This document shows, in pieces, positions 1 to 12,505 of a DNA stretch of 30,380 nt. The position numbers and the translations under genes are program-made. The stretch comes from Echinostoma caproni (lineage: Eukaryota; Platyhelminthes; Trematoda; Plagiorchiida; Echinostomatidae): assembly GCA_900618425.1 (NCBI GenBank), contig UZAN01039608.1:5466-35845 (forward strand), read 5' to 3'. Within the stretch, counting starts at the first letter, position 1. Each line of letters starts with the position of its first letter. The notes below the pieces were generated by a model. The model made no database searches, was not told the origin of the DNA, and saw nothing but the letters and a program-made list of their open reading frames with translations.

Positions 1-305
1 TGACTATTTTGTCATTTCCATCATTCAACACGCTCCGAATTTCGTCAAATTTCATCTCGAAATAATGCATGCCGCAATTCAGCCATACCGTATCTTGCTC
101 GTCCACTCACAAACAAAGAGCGAACAATGAGTGAACTTTGTCTTACCCTTAGATCATGAATGTCTCCATGCCTGCGAAAACTTTTCTCCCCGTTGATTAT
201 GTACATTGTGACGGTTAGTGTATATGCTTTTTAACTGAAATGTGAGCTCCAGTGCTTTCAAAAGTTATACACGATACACAATACAATACAACTCATAGAT
301 GTGAC
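1..305 (+). mobile_element. Non-LTR retrotransposon (LINE) 3' end, copy 1
   Basis: Frame 1 is open from base 4 to a TGA at 157-159 and encodes the last ~51 residues of a reverse-transcriptase-type ORF2. It carries the motif NSAIPYLARPLTNKE, which matches NSPVPYLAQLLIKKE in the second copy near 12.3 kb. The 3' untranslated part holds TTTTTAACTGAAATGTGAGC (213-250 region), then AAAAGTTATACA and a tail of AATAC-like units ending near 290, again shared with copy 2. The 5' side lies outside the window. Orientation is plus. The clade (RTE- or CR1-like) cannot be decided from so short a tail. The element is at least 5'-truncated within this view and cannot encode an enzyme here. Confidence 0.75.
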
Positions 306-2600
306 GGTAAAAAATACGTGTCACTGAATATATGTTGCAGGGTTCACCCGACGATGTTAACCTCCGGTGAGAGAGCAGACAGGAAATTCTTCATTCCTGA
401 AAGTTAGTACTTTACTGTCGATCAGAGTGAATTCTTACTCCAACGAGTATTTCCAGTGCTCGTTTTCTCATTATTTTCTAATTTTATCACACTCTTTTGT
501 CTTGGCCCGCTTCAAACCTTAAAATATGGGCGGTTAGACCTGTTCCGTTTTATGCAGAGAATGGATTCGAAGGAGGTGGAGAGCACATTTGTTTTACCAT
601 ATTCACATTTAGGTTATTTGCTCTGTGCACTGACTCCAGAAAACTTACTAATTATTACACTACCTTAAATTGAAAAATCTTCTCACGGATTTCTTTTCTT
701 TCTGCCAAAGCTCCAAAACTCCTTTTAGCACAAAATGGAGTGCGATAGAGACATAAATTACAATCATTAGGTTAAACTATTCTGAAGAACTTTTTATTAA
801 AAACAGCTGAAGTATTTGAAATGGAATACTTTGACCGACTTTGCAATATGAAGTTTCTGGGATATAAAGCATCTCAGAAATTGTGGTTTGGCAAATAATG
901 TATGGATTGCCACGTAAGATATATGCGCTGTATATAGGAAACGTCTGGAAAAGTATTCCGAATACCTAATCCGTACTATCAACCCGAAAGTGCTACCTAC
1001 TGTCCCTACAAGCAGTCAGATTCAATGCCCTTGAGCAATTCCGAGGCATAGACGTCTGAGGCGATTGGACGAGGATCAAATCGGCCATGATATCTTTTGT
1101 TCCTTTCATGATGAATTCCATTCTCAAAGCTGAATTGTTTGTTCAGCTGACTTGGTGTATGCGACAATTGTGGAACATTCTCACCCACGTACTCCCTTTG
1201 CTTTCCAATGCGACTGGATCAATAGTTTCGTGTTGTTCTTCCCTTTCATTCAGATGAACACGCTGAATTTATGGTGATCAGTTGAGCTGGATTTTGTTCA
1301 TGCCTAACTGTCTAAACACACATCGTGGTCATTCAAAAAGAAACGGAAAGTCAATAGAAATGCTTCGTTCACTGCATCCATATCACTGACCAAGAATGTG
1401 GTTCAATCGATTATAGTTTAATTTTAATTTTACTATTTTATCTGTTGTGCATTAGAGTTTTAGCCTCTTTCTACACTGAATTGAGTGGGCTCAAAAGATT
1501 ACCAATCCGCGAGATGACAATTTCTAGAATAACTGCACCCTCTGGATTTACATCGCAGAAAACGTCAACAGAAACCATGATGACATAATTAAATATTTTG
1601 ATAATGGGTTGGTGTAAAGGTTTTGAGATTTATGACGAAATCCGATCACGCATTTCAATCTTTTTCGGTCATCAACATTTTTTTGTAAAAGCGGTTATAG
1701 CATTTGTGTTTTTTAAGTAAACAACTGTACAACGGTTACCAGCACGTATATTTCATTCGCATAAATCATGAGAATATACAAGAAAGTTCAATCGGATATT
1801 ACTGAATGTTGCAAAACGAAATGAACAAAAACGTTGTTAAGTATTGCAGTTCCATGGAGGTTTACTGGTAAAAGTTTGCATTCATCTAACAAAATCTTTG
1901 CTTTGAATCATTATTTACGTAGAGTAGACCAACATTTATCGACTAGTGTAATGCCTGATGTTTGTAAATATGTAGGTAAAGCTTTCCGACACTAATTACC
2001 ACAACAATCACTTTCGAAAACATACTAGATTTTAGCATAATAGACATAAACGCTACTGACTCATAGGCTCAAAACAACCCATTCGGATTTTGTTTACTGC
2101 GAGAAACGTATACTGATCGTAGGTTATTGAGCGGATTTCAGTGTGAACTCCTTCTGCAAAACGAATTTTCAGAAGTTTAAAATAAAATTCCAGGTGACAA
2201 ATCATATGATTTTGCGAAGACTGTCAAAAGCAACTTCCAATCACTTGATGAATACTTTTAAAATAGTTTTCACTATCTTACTTCAATCTTGCTTCGGTTG
2301 ATGGAATGATCTGTAATATTGAGATTTATGAACCCCTAGTTGGTCCGCCATCGAATTGCTTTATATTTCCACAATACATGGAGCTACACTCGATGACCTA
2401 TCAAGATTGCCAATGTAGTCCATAAACGGAAGCGTTTCGTAAAGTTGTGTGGAGAAAGAGTATTTATTCGATCAAATTTTAAAATGTGTTGACCCGAGCT
2501 AATGAAAAACATCAAACAAAATTATTCGTCAAAGAAGTTACTGACGGTTTGTCGTGAATTACACATATATGTGTTTACGAATTTATAAATAGACAGCAGT
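306..2600. other. Intergenic or intronic stretch, no supported gene
   Basis: AT-rich sequence with stops at high density in all six frames. The longest frames are 60-70 codons and show no domain or convincing splice context. I see no RNA gene and no repeat that I can name. Confidence 0.6.
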
Positions 2601-2604
2601 AAAT

Positions 2605-2800
2605 CTCTATAAAAGAACATGAGTATATATATATATAAATTAAGAAATACCAACAAAGGAATAAACGCATGCTCATGGACATATGAATACAAAGTAACAT
2701 GTAGGAGAGTATAACTGTGGACGCATACATATGTACATACGTACATACTTAAATGAGTGCTTTCATCCTCACGTATACATGCATGTATACCCGTTTACAC
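2605..2800. repeat. Alternating purine/pyrimidine low-complexity patch
   Basis: The patch contains ACATATATG, a TATATATATATA run near 2626-2640, ACATAC/GTAC units at 2726-2750, and an exact 18-base palindrome (GTATACATGCATGTATAC) at 2773-2790. It looks like decayed dinucleotide or tetranucleotide microsatellite. Such sequence can adopt cruciform or Z-like conformations, but no function is implied. Confidence 0.65.
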
Positions 2801-4962
2801 ATAAGCGAATACTAATATAGGCGAAACTCTATACTGATCTAATCAATCAAACGTTGAAGTGTAACTCATAGTGAAGCTCCTCCCTAATGCTCAGACAACG
2901 GCGCGTTTCAAGCACAAAAGTTATTAGTTTTTCAACCAGCGAATAACTCAGCCAACCGAAACTAGTGTCTCAGGATTTCTCAGATTTCCTAATTACGCAA
3001 AGCCTGTCGTTCGGAGGTTAATTTCAACATTGCATTTTCTCCGCGGAAACAAACCAAATGATCTAAAACAAATCAAGTTGCTTTTGTAAGTGGATCGGTT
3101 TAGAACCAAATTACCGATAGCAACCCAATCTGTCAGTAAACTGGAATTGCCTGTGTTGTTAAAGTGGATCGGGGAACATCACAAAATCTTTTGCGTTTTG
3201 TGAACAAAACACTTCGAATCTGACAGGTGATTTTCCTGTAGGTCAAACTGTAAATGGAGACTAAACTTCCCACATTTTACCGCCCATGGTGGGTTTTGCA
3301 TCATATTTCTCCTCTAATGTTCAGAAATGATAAAATTATTCTTAGGTGTTTTTTATGCTGTTTGTGACAGGTACTATTGCTTCCTTCAAAATGAACCTTT
3401 TGACTTAATGCACAAGTATTGCGCCGAATAATAATTTGATGCGCATTGTGTCAATCATAGAGGATATGTTTTCCATTAATTTTCCAAGATCTTGCGTCAT
3501 TTTCTAACGAAAAACTCGGTGAAATGCTGTTGGTATTCAGATTTCCTTATTTCTACTCAATTTAAGTCTCAAAACTGTCGTAGTTTACTGCGAATCGAAA
3601 TGGACCAATGATCTACGGACATTTTTTGTTCGGACCAATATTAATACTAGTGCTACAGTTGGTGTTGCATTCACAGGATATTCCTGTGAAGATCCCTCTT
3701 CCAGTTCATATTGATTTTACTGAAAAATATTCTTTCTCTTTGTTGAGGATATATCAATTAGTAATCAAGAAAAAGCAACAGTAAAAACCATTTGTGAGGA
3801 CTTTTGTACTGACGCCGCTTTCAGAAATAATTGACGGTCTAATGATAGACAGACGAACCCTGAAATATTCAGGGAAGAATGGAAGTAACTGGCAATAATG
3901 TCATCAAATACTTATTTCTCTTATTTGTTAAAAGAATAGGCTTCCTGAAGCAAGAGAGATAATGCAATATGTTACAGTCTGCTGAAGTTAATCAACCACC
4001 AATTAAATACTTGTAACTAGCATTTTGAAAAGGATTTGGTTTGTTTTAAATGATGGCAATATTTGACTGTGTACAAAAGGGATCAAAAACGTCTGAGTAA
4101 CACATGTATATTTCTGACGGGGAAATCTGTGAATATACTGAATCGTTAGTCAGTCTTACATCACTATTATATTGAAAAACAGTATCGTATCTGGAGCACC
4201 GCAATGAACAGATACTGAGCTGTAGTAGCAATCGGAACCCCTATTGCTGGTTCATTATTTATCAACGTATTTGTTCAGTTGTTGTTACTGAATGCGAATT
4301 ACACAAATATTCGTAGATTCCAGTGAATAATTCAGATCCTTTGTTTTAGTTCTACTTAGTCAAATGATTCAATTGACTACTCAGAACCAGAGCCTCTTCC
4401 CCGAAGGAATGCGAATAGATGCCTCACAATATCTTGTTAGCTTGCGTTTTATCATGGGGAATGAATAATACAAATGTGCTAGCATACTTTTAGAAACGGT
4501 ACATTCTTCAAACAAGTATATTAAAAACGGATAAAGCGATAAATGAATACGAGTAATCGCCAGATACCGGTCGTTCTGTCAATATTTTCATTTGTTCGAT
4601 CGGTATCTAATCAAAAGCCAAGTCCATTACGTCTGTACAATTGTTTGCTCTAGCAATAATACACGGGTTTCGAGACTGTGTCATGCTAAGCTCCTTGTGA
4701 ATCACTCTATTGTAACAGAAGAACTCAAACTAAATTAGCTTGCGACCCAGGCTTAACGTCCATTATTGAGCATTGTTGAAGCATCATTTTTTCGGGGTTA
4801 TGTAGAAAGGATTATTGAACGTTGAAAATCTTGCACGTCTGTCTAGACTTAATACCGCCAAAACACTTAACCTTCTCACAATTATTTAGGCACACGTTTA
4901 CCACTTTATGCTTTGGTAATTGATTTCTGTCTTTTGTCCTATGGAACAAGTAAAAGTGATGT
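2801..4962. other. Intergenic or intronic stretch, nothing recognised
   Basis: No open frame above about 60 codons has protein-like composition. A possible splice acceptor (GCTTTCAG) ends near 3825, but no open exon follows it. No repeat was recognised. Confidence 0.55.
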
Positions 4963-5190
4963 GTGGCTCACTTTAGAATGTTTAAGAACCCACTGAGCGA
5001 TGATGAAATTCACGTTCTAAATTTGGTGTCATCGTCATTAGATATAAATGTACCTCAAAAGCAATTATTCCTAAAGGTAGATACTGTAGGTAAGATGTTT
5101 CAGTTTAGGCGATGCCCCTTGCTTACAGATGAATTAAGTTTAACTCCACTGCTCCTTCAATTCCGAAAATGCTCTAGCACGAACAAATGA
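4963..5190 (+). other. Unassigned short open frame, possibly PLE-derived
   Basis: A 75-codon frame begins with GTG; its first internal ATG is at 4978. The stretch NPLSDDEIHVLNLVSSSLD resembles the LS..E..VL..G pattern found just upstream of the reverse-transcriptase domain in many Penelope-like elements, but the following residues do not extend the match. The frame includes two donor-like sites (AAAG|GTAGAT near 5075 and TGTAG|GTAAGA near 5090) and an acceptor-like TTTAG just before the first ATG, so a chance exon-like frame is the alternative. I do not assign a product. Confidence 0.2.
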
Positions 5191-8100
5191 TAATTAGCTC
5201 TCATTGGCAATGAAGTGCTCATCAGTAGCTTAAAACCAGCTGTGGATCAAGTGTTTTGCTTGAATTATACGCTTTGGGTTTTAAAATTCAGGCCTGAATG
5301 GCATCCGCTATAGAGTGGGATTCTATGTTTACAACTTTGGAATCAAACATTCATTTGGGTGAAACACTGTGTCCCTGATTAACTTCCTCGGGTGGCTAGT
5401 AATTTTACTGTGAAATTTGGTTCGCGCTAAAATGTAGCTAATGTAAAGTGTGTGGTTTGTTTTTTAGTAACTTCATCAGCGGAAATGAAATTATGGGGAA
5501 TCGAGTTGTCACATCAAATTGAACATCATAACGTAGTGTACGGTAGTTTAAAGAAAATCTAGGAAAACACTTCATACTGTTAAAGTGTTTTCTGGATTTT
5601 CGAATTTAGACATGACCATGGTTGGTTCTATTTACCGCCGACGTTGTATCTCAGGTATTGGATTTTGACTCTTAACAATAATGTTTACCTTTTGAGACCG
5701 ACCATGGACATGCTAATGAGTCCCTGAAACATGTAACCAATTGTCTAGTTGTGTTTGCTGCTGTTTGACCACGGAGATTTGTAATTTATTTGAAGTAAGC
5801 AGTAGGCTTTTGGTCGGCACAGATACTTTTGAGATTCGTGGTGTCTGCGTTGGGGTAAAATGATGAAAGCACTTGTTTTACATGAGTTCACAATCAATTA
5901 ATCGAAATTTTCTAGGGTAAAGATAAACTCCCCCAACGACCTTAAATAACTAAATGAATTAATTATTATATCTATTTACTCATGTTAGTGTTGGCACTTC
6001 AACTTAAAGAAGAAGTAATGTGGGGTACATTCACTACCGTTGCAAATATTTACCACGTTCACAATCATACTGTAGTTCGGAGACCACCGCCTGGATAGAC
6101 TACAGCTCAAGCTGGTTTGTCAAAATACAACAAGCAAATAGCTTCAGAAAATGATTGATTTGCTTGCAGAAAAACAGGTTATTGCACTAATGGTCTACAT
6201 TGTTTGTTCTTTATGAAACTTCGTATCTTTGTCAAATTATACTTTTATTCAGTACGTATTGTTACAGACTGCATCCTCGATCCAAAATTCGATAAACAAT
6301 TTACGAACGCTGGAGTCATTTTCAACGTTCGCAACTACATAAGTGGGATGGTGTTTTTATTGTTGCCGTTTTCACCAATGTGCCTCTTCACGGATCTACC
6401 ACAGAACCGACTACAACCCATTCTGTTAAGCCTTACCAAATTGTGCTGGACACGCATCTCAATCAGACCTTGTCGTTTACGATTCATTTCTGACAGCGAA
6501 AGGCCTCATGACGGATGTATTCCTCACGAACACACGCGGGTGCATAACTCAAAATGCTCAATCAAAATCGCAATTTATGATTTTCTATGACATTCATGTG
6601 CACTTTGCATCAGTAGGCCTAGTGATTGATTACGTTGCTTGGATTTGCTATCATGCAATGTCTGCTTACATATCTTCTTCCATCAGATAATGTGAGCCTG
6701 TAAACTAGCGGGAATTGTACACCAACTAAAAAACTGAATTCAACTTACTAACTTACTGCTGTTCCTGCGATTTTCAGTATTCAAGAGATCAATGGAGTCC
6801 TATACGTTAAGATTTGTTGATTCTAAAGCTCTTTGTATAGTTGTCAAATTTATTATCGCGTTTCTTTCCGTCGTTATGAGGTATAAGCTACCACATTTTT
6901 CAGCTCTGTCTCTTTTGTGCGCACTCATTGAACAGCAGATTAACTGTTGGCACTGGGAAGTGAAAGCGGAACTGGGATTTTTTTTAATGACATGCTGTCC
7001 GCTTCTGGTCAGCCGTGCAACTCATTAGACTTCAGTGATTACTCTGCAGTAAGTGACGTGTACCACTACGTTTAAAATGAAAGCGAGGAGTCACAAGAAT
7101 AATCATACGGACTTGATTTGTAGGTGAAAGTTGATGAATCATAGGTGAATAAGTGAACCACGGTTGAGTGAATTCACTATGGCACCGATCAAATTTTAGT
7201 ACCACTATTCGTGCGGCATTTTTGCGAACAATTGAAATCTGAGCCAATCATGAATAATGTACTATTCTGTAAATGGATTTTGTTCCTTTAATTTCACTAC
7301 AGTTATCGTTATGCTTCCCTAACTAGCATAAACATATTGGTCAACGAACAATTGATCTTTACAGTAATTTCGAATGAAGAATCCTGATGGGTTCTGCGAA
7401 GGTTATAACCAAGGTAAAATATTGTCTAAGTCTTGACGACTATTGACCACCAAGGAGAACGAATGAGCTGTATGACAGGGTGCTTGCTTTCGGTATTACT
7501 CACCCGAGATCAGGATAACAACAAATGGGATAACCATAGTGAGACAGAAAAAGATCAGGTCAAATACCACTTCTCAAAATTCAAATCGTTTCCACACTCA
7601 GACTACTCTGGTCATTGATTCAGTCGATTGGTTTGAGGTGTTGTCCGAAAGTCCATTTTACGGATCATTGAGGCCAAATGGAACGTTCATTTCTGCCTTA
7701 GACTTTCCATGGTCTTCAGAGAAAACGATAGCTGGTAACCGTATTTGACATTTAATAAGTAGATATGGGAGCATACGTTTCCAAACTGGGATAGCTTTTC
7801 CTGTTCTCTTTTCACTCCTGCCCAGAAGCATAGTATCAATGGAGTTCTCGAATAACAAGTTTTAAGGAGTCAATGTGAACTTTTGAAAACGTTCAAAACT
7901 ACTTACAACGAAAAACGAACACCAAAGTCTCAAACAAAATGAAACACCTGTCCGGTGTTCTTTTTCGGTCGTCACAAATATTTCCATCGCATTTAAATGT
8001 CTCAGCAATGTTCAAAAGGGGTATTTTTTCAAAACACGTATGATGAGGTTGATGTGGTGGGCCTTAATGAAACAATAATGGTGAGAGATGTTTGATATTT

Positions 8101-9029
8101 TTCCCCTTTTAAGTTCTAATGTCCTTAGGCAGGTGTGCCAAAACGAAACATGGATCCATTCTTTTAATAGATAAAACTGCGTTACATTCTGTTAGTTGTT
8201 CCTTATTGTGATGCATGCCCATACATCTCGTATGTGGAATAACATACGAAGGCTAACGGCTCTCAAGAATCAGCCTCAAAATAATATTTTATCAGGTTAC
8301 GACTTACTCATCTGAGTTAGGTAATGTAGATGATCTTAAAATAACCGTAAATCGCTGTGCAACCTTTAGCGCATCAGTCTCATAAATACAGTGGGCACTT
8401 TTGTCTGTCACTCTTTCAGTTTGAACGTTCGAAAAACGCCTAACCATGCACGAATGCACAAGAACATTGAAACATATAGCCATTTGTCTGCGTTTTCGAG
8501 GGTTCTGCTCGAAAACGACGTCGTGACGTTCTGCCGTTGTAACTTTTTCAAGCAAAGTCTTCTACTACGTTTAGTACATGATGAATGTCATCTAGGATGG
8601 ATCAAACGAAGCGTAAAACGTTAGGAAACACTACATAGCGGTTTCAAGCGGGTTGATTCTCATCAGTAGTGCAAATTTATCGATTCAAGTGAAGAATAAA
8701 TGTGGGACTTCACGAGCAGCAAGCGGTATCAGTACCAGGAAAGTAATTAGTCAACTTTGTTTCTGTATTTTCGTTTTCGCCAGCCTTTTTCAGGTATCTA
8801 ACCTTGCTAATCTTATACTAAAAGATTTCATGAATTAAATACTTGCTCTTGAACATGGAAATTATTCATTTTATTACATTATTCTACGAATGGTGGATTC
8901 ACAATGGATGCCAATAGTTATGGTATTCTTTGTTTGTATGTATCATGATCTTTTTCAAACGTGAAGACGACCTGGTTTGGAGCAATCAGTCTATAGTGCT
9001 GTGATTAATTAATATGAGGAGCAATAACA
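5191..9029. other. Intergenic or intronic stretch, no supported gene
   Basis: Many 60-80 codon frames overlap on both strands, as expected by chance in AT-rich DNA. The longest (6204-6590, 128 codons) has no domain pattern and no good splice boundary. An acceptor-like CGATTTTCAG near 6769-6778 is not followed by a convincing coding exon. A minor 6-bp stem with a 5-base loop lies near 7943-7960. Confidence 0.5.
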
Positions 9030-9048
9030 GAACCGCCTGGTGCGGTTC
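9030..9048. other. Small perfect hairpin
   Basis: GAACCGC and GCGGTTC form a 7-bp GC-rich stem around the loop CTGGT in otherwise AT-rich surroundings. There is no gene next to it and no U-tract, so it is not called a terminator or a regulatory element. It may be a remnant of a repeat. Confidence 0.5.
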
Positions 9049-11218
9049 GATAATAATGATACATCATACCGAAACCATAGCTCGATTATTAATATTGTAC
9101 ATCGGAACAGCTGAAGCGCTGGTGGGTGACACGTAGTGTGATTGGTTAAAAGGCATACTCGTGCATCTATTCACCATTTACTCAAATCTAGCTTTTCCAC
9201 TCTTCACATGATTTGCAATAAATTACTACTGTGGATTTCATACGTTTTTGTCATTGCTAATAGTGCAAAAGGTGCATTGACGGTTGACTATGGCCAATCG
9301 AAATCGGTTGACCAGCATCACATCTGATTAGTTGGGTTCGTATTTTGTCCTAAACGACAGCATTGCTTCATTGTGCATTTTGACTTTGATAAATAGCTAT
9401 GCCTCTGGTTTCCTTTCAAACTGACACCATCGCGTTTGACTTTTAGTTGATGCAAATGCTGCTCATCGGGCTTCAATTTTTCATACGTGACTGTGCGCCG
9501 GCTGACTGTTTGCTAAAGTATGTATAGTTTTAATTGGGAGTATGTTCGGGTAACAATGATGTGTCAGGGTATTTCAAAGCTCTGGAAATCACACAGTTTA
9601 GGGTAAAGTGATTCTCGGCGTGCGATAAACGTGAGTGTTGTTTTCCACAACATATCGTGAACAGTTGGTATGAACAGTGAGGTAGTAGTCTTGAGTTCAG
9701 TCTGTATTCTATTCTAATAAACCAAACATTGTAAACCACAACTGGGCATAATCTTTCCAAAAAATATTTGCGCGATTGCAAAAAATGAATCAGAAGCCAT
9801 CAATAACAAAAAGGTCGAGGAAAACTACACTACATAAACAAGTGCCCAAATACAAATGGTTATTGACGATTTGATTCTTCGATTCTTTTCTGCTACGCTC
9901 AAGAAAATATATGTGGCAATCTGGGGAGTAGAAAACTGCCATATTTAATTGACTTCTATTTTGGGATCCAAATGCATATTTACAAGCGGCTTGCTGATGT
10001 TTTTGTGATTAACTGGAGTGCTAAAGCCAGAAAATCGATGAGCACACAGACAACATCAAATATGAGTAGGTTTTGAAGTATATACTTAGCACATGTTTGA
10101 GGTATCGCATAAATAGAGCGTTGCTGACATCGTTTTGCTCCTTAATATTCCAATCTAAAAAGATACTGAGTAAAAGTATTCAGTATTAAGAGAATCCAAA
10201 TTGCAAATAAATCAGGCAATTTTAGGGATGTCAGACGCAAAATTCACTGTAAAAATAAAGCGTGCTGACACATAAGATAGTTGTGCTTACGATATCTTTC
10301 TAGAAGCCATTTTTCATATTCAAGGATCGCACTCATAAATCTTAGTCATTGCTGAAATTTATGGCCCCTAATTTATAAAGATGTTGATAAGTACATTCGG
10401 GATCCAAGGCTATAATCGTCTTTCGCCGTATGTCTCCGTTCTTTTGAATTGAGTTTATAAATGAAAATGTTTCCCAATTTCTTGTCCTTTTAGTAATTTC
10501 ACGAAATTTGATGTGTTATGATCATCAATATAACGACCGTACTGTCTCTGGTGTCTGAAATAGTTGAACAGCACCTTGTAGATTTTAGAATTGAGAGAGA
10601 AGGAGGTTACTTGCAATGTGACGTTGTTAGAGAAAGCTTATTTTCATGGGCGGTATTGTCCACAGTATTTTATGTTCAGGGTAGAATATGATACCATATG
10701 AAAATTTTGGAGACATTTCAAAACCTGCAACATGTGGTTTAAACATTTGACAGAATTGCTTGCAGACTGGGTGCTGATTGATGTAAAGTAGAAGCATTGG
10801 CTAAATCTCAATAGGTTTGCAAGCCACAGTTAATTGAGCACAAAGATTAATGTAAGTTAGATACAGTGCCAGTTACTTAGTTTTTGGGGAAGATAGATAC
10901 AATCTGATCAATCGTTACAGAACCTTGCATGCTACTGGATAAAGATCTAACAGAACAATTATAAACATAACTAATAAACATTTTCCTGTTTGTGAACGAG
11001 AGCATGAATCACAGGTCAAGTAGGGAGATCTGGGTTATTCGATCCGTGTACCATGAACATCGAGGAGCATTTTACAAATCGCAGTACTGCTCAGCTGTGC
11101 TGATCAACGACTTAATAGTCTGCCGATACTTACGAGCTTTTATAAATGCATAATTCTTGTATCTTTATTTCTAAGAATGTTTTGGATGTCTTTCTTCTTT
11201 AACGGCTTAGTTAAATAG
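9049..11218. other. Intergenic or intronic stretch, nothing recognised
   Basis: No frame with protein-like composition was found and no repeat family recognised. The largest frame is an 83-codon minus-strand one at 9530-9781 with no motif. Confidence 0.5.
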
Positions 11219-11233
11219 GTGAGTCTGGTGAGT
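11219..11233 (+). promoter_or_regulatory. Two tandem splice-donor-like sites
   Basis: GTGAGT occurs at 11219-11224 after ATAG and again at 11228-11233 after CTG, nine bases apart. Both match the metazoan donor consensus. An upstream frame (WMSFFFNGLVK) is open to the first donor for about a dozen codons. The next open frame downstream begins after an acceptor-like AACAG at 11330-11334. This is suggestive only, since AT-rich DNA gives many chance sites. Confidence 0.25.
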
Positions 11234-11314
11234 ACTCTGGTCGTGGATAGAGTTACTGTCGTGAGCCTCATATGTAAGGCAGTCGAAGCCATTTTCGTTC
11301 AATCCCGAACATAA

Positions 11315-11755
11315 AGGTTTACTCCGATTAACAGGCTTGAACAAGCATTTTCTCTTGAACATCAGCTTTCCTCTTCCGGCCGTTCACTACACCGTAATGT
11401 ATATAACAAGCTGTTAGGTCTGAGCTCACTTAGCTCAATTGAACACAGAATGCCTGGAAAAGGTTATACAGGTAGAGTACGTTTTTCAACGAATAGGAGG
11501 CTCGTGGTTATTCTGTTTGTATTTGAAAACAGTGTCAACTTCTGGGCGGATTTTGCGGTTACTTTGTCAATACCAATGGGTCTTGTCATGACGACCTCTT
11601 GTGTATCACATTCATTTACATATGTTTATCGAATGGGCAGGATGATAACAGAGCATCATCAGTCTGCAAAGTATATCCAAAATGATTATTACGAAATCCC
11701 AGCTGATCGTTTAAAACAATGCGGGCAAGCAATTCGACAAATTATAAGAACTTAA
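11315..11755 (+). CDS. Unassigned 147-codon open frame, possible exon
   Basis: Frame 2 is stop-free from 11315 to a TAA at 11753-11755, with the first ATG at 11450. This is the longest uninterrupted frame that avoids the N gap. The first third (after the acceptor-like AACAG ending at 11334) is polar and looks helical: LEQAFSLEHQLSSSGRSLHR. A hydrophobic stretch follows (VVILFVFENSVNF, then IPMGLVMTTSCVS), and the C-terminal part is polar (QSAKYIQNDYYEIPADRL). An internal donor-like ACAG|GTAGAG at 11468-11477 could end an exon early. I recognise no family. By chance alone such a run would be uncommon but not impossible in a window this size. Confidence 0.3.
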   Translation, partial: RFTPINRLEQAFSLEHQLSSSGRSLHRNVYNKLLGLSSLSSIEHRMPGKGYTGRVRFSTNRRLVVILFVFENSVNFWADFAVTLSIPMGLVMTTSCVSHSFTYVYRMGRMITEHHQSAKYIQNDYYEIPADRLKQCGQAIRQIIRT

Positions 11756-12119
11756 GTGGTGTACTACGGTGAACGAATACGGAAATTAATATGACTCTAG
11801 TCACAAATATGGAATTTGATTTGCATAAATTAGGCTAATCATGGTCGCTCTGTTAGTTCATCATTACACAGGTTTATGGTGCTTGACTGGATTCAATTAC
11901 TCAGTTTTAGATTTCACAGCAACATCAAACCAATTGAAGGCTTGTCAAACTTAATTCCGTTACATATTGTCAAATTCCTTGTTACCTCCGTGATCAAAAT
12001 ATTTAAATTTGATAAGTGATTACCCTAAATGTCGAATCGTGATGAAATCCAATTCATAATTGTCCACGATTAAATCATTAATTCAGATGGATTTATTAAT
12101 CACAGATCTCATTGATGGT
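11756..12119. other. Short spacer, nothing recognised
   Basis: AT-rich spacer between the unassigned open frame and the LINE remnant. No motif was seen. Confidence 0.5.
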
Positions 12120-12505
12120 CATATCAACTCGTGTTTTAAATTTGCTCATAAGATTCTAGATGACCCTCTGCACCCACTACACCCTAATCTATCGTCTTGT
12201 CGTTCCCATCCGTCCACACGCTGTTCACTTCGACATCTACCCTCTCGCATTAGCATTTATAACAATTCCCCTGTACCCTACTTGGCCCAATTACTTATCA
12301 AAAAGGAACAGCTATCAAATGAACTACATCAAGAGTTTTGTACATGAAAACCTATCACCGATACTTTACCTATCGTTTTTATTATTATTATTATTATTAT
12401 TATTTCATTCTGCGTGGCAAACAATGTACATTTTTAACTGAACTGTGAGCATGTATGCTTAAATAGGTTATACAAATAAAAATAAAAATCATGCATTTTT
12501 GGATA
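12120..12505 (+). mobile_element. Non-LTR retrotransposon (LINE) 3' end, copy 2
   Basis: The frame ending with TGA at 12345-12347 encodes the C-terminus of a LINE ORF2. It has the pattern FAHKILDDPLHPLHP, then IYNNSPVPYLAQLLIKKE, the latter aligned with copy 1 at the window start. HP.HP-type segments followed by a basic stretch and NS..P are typical of the post-RT region of non-LTR ORFs. The 3' untranslated region contains a T-run, (ATT)8 at 12381-12404, then TTTTTAACTGAACTGTGAGC, GGTTATACA and an A-rich tail of AAAATA-like units ending near 12492. The element is heavily 5'-truncated: there is no RT core or endonuclease. The exact 5' junction is uncertain. Confidence 0.75.
12381..12404 (+). 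repeat. (ATT)8 microsatellite
   Basis: Eight perfect ATT units lie inside the LINE 3' untranslated region. They probably belong to the element and were not added after insertion. Confidence 0.9.

Noticed and set aside
6296..6490. FTNVPLH at 6371-6391, resembling the PLE reverse-transcriptase motif A segment
   Set aside because: Only this heptapeptide fits. The residues before and after do not follow PLE RT, so I treat it as chance.
6204..6590. 128-codon plus-strand frame
   Set aside because: No domain, no splice boundary, and composition like the surrounding AT-rich DNA.
11230..11320. tRNA-like stretch with a B-box-like GTTCAATCC near 11298 and a possible anticodon-type stem
   Set aside because: No acceptor stem can be formed and the A box is poor. 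It could be a decayed tRNA-derived SINE but is not supported.
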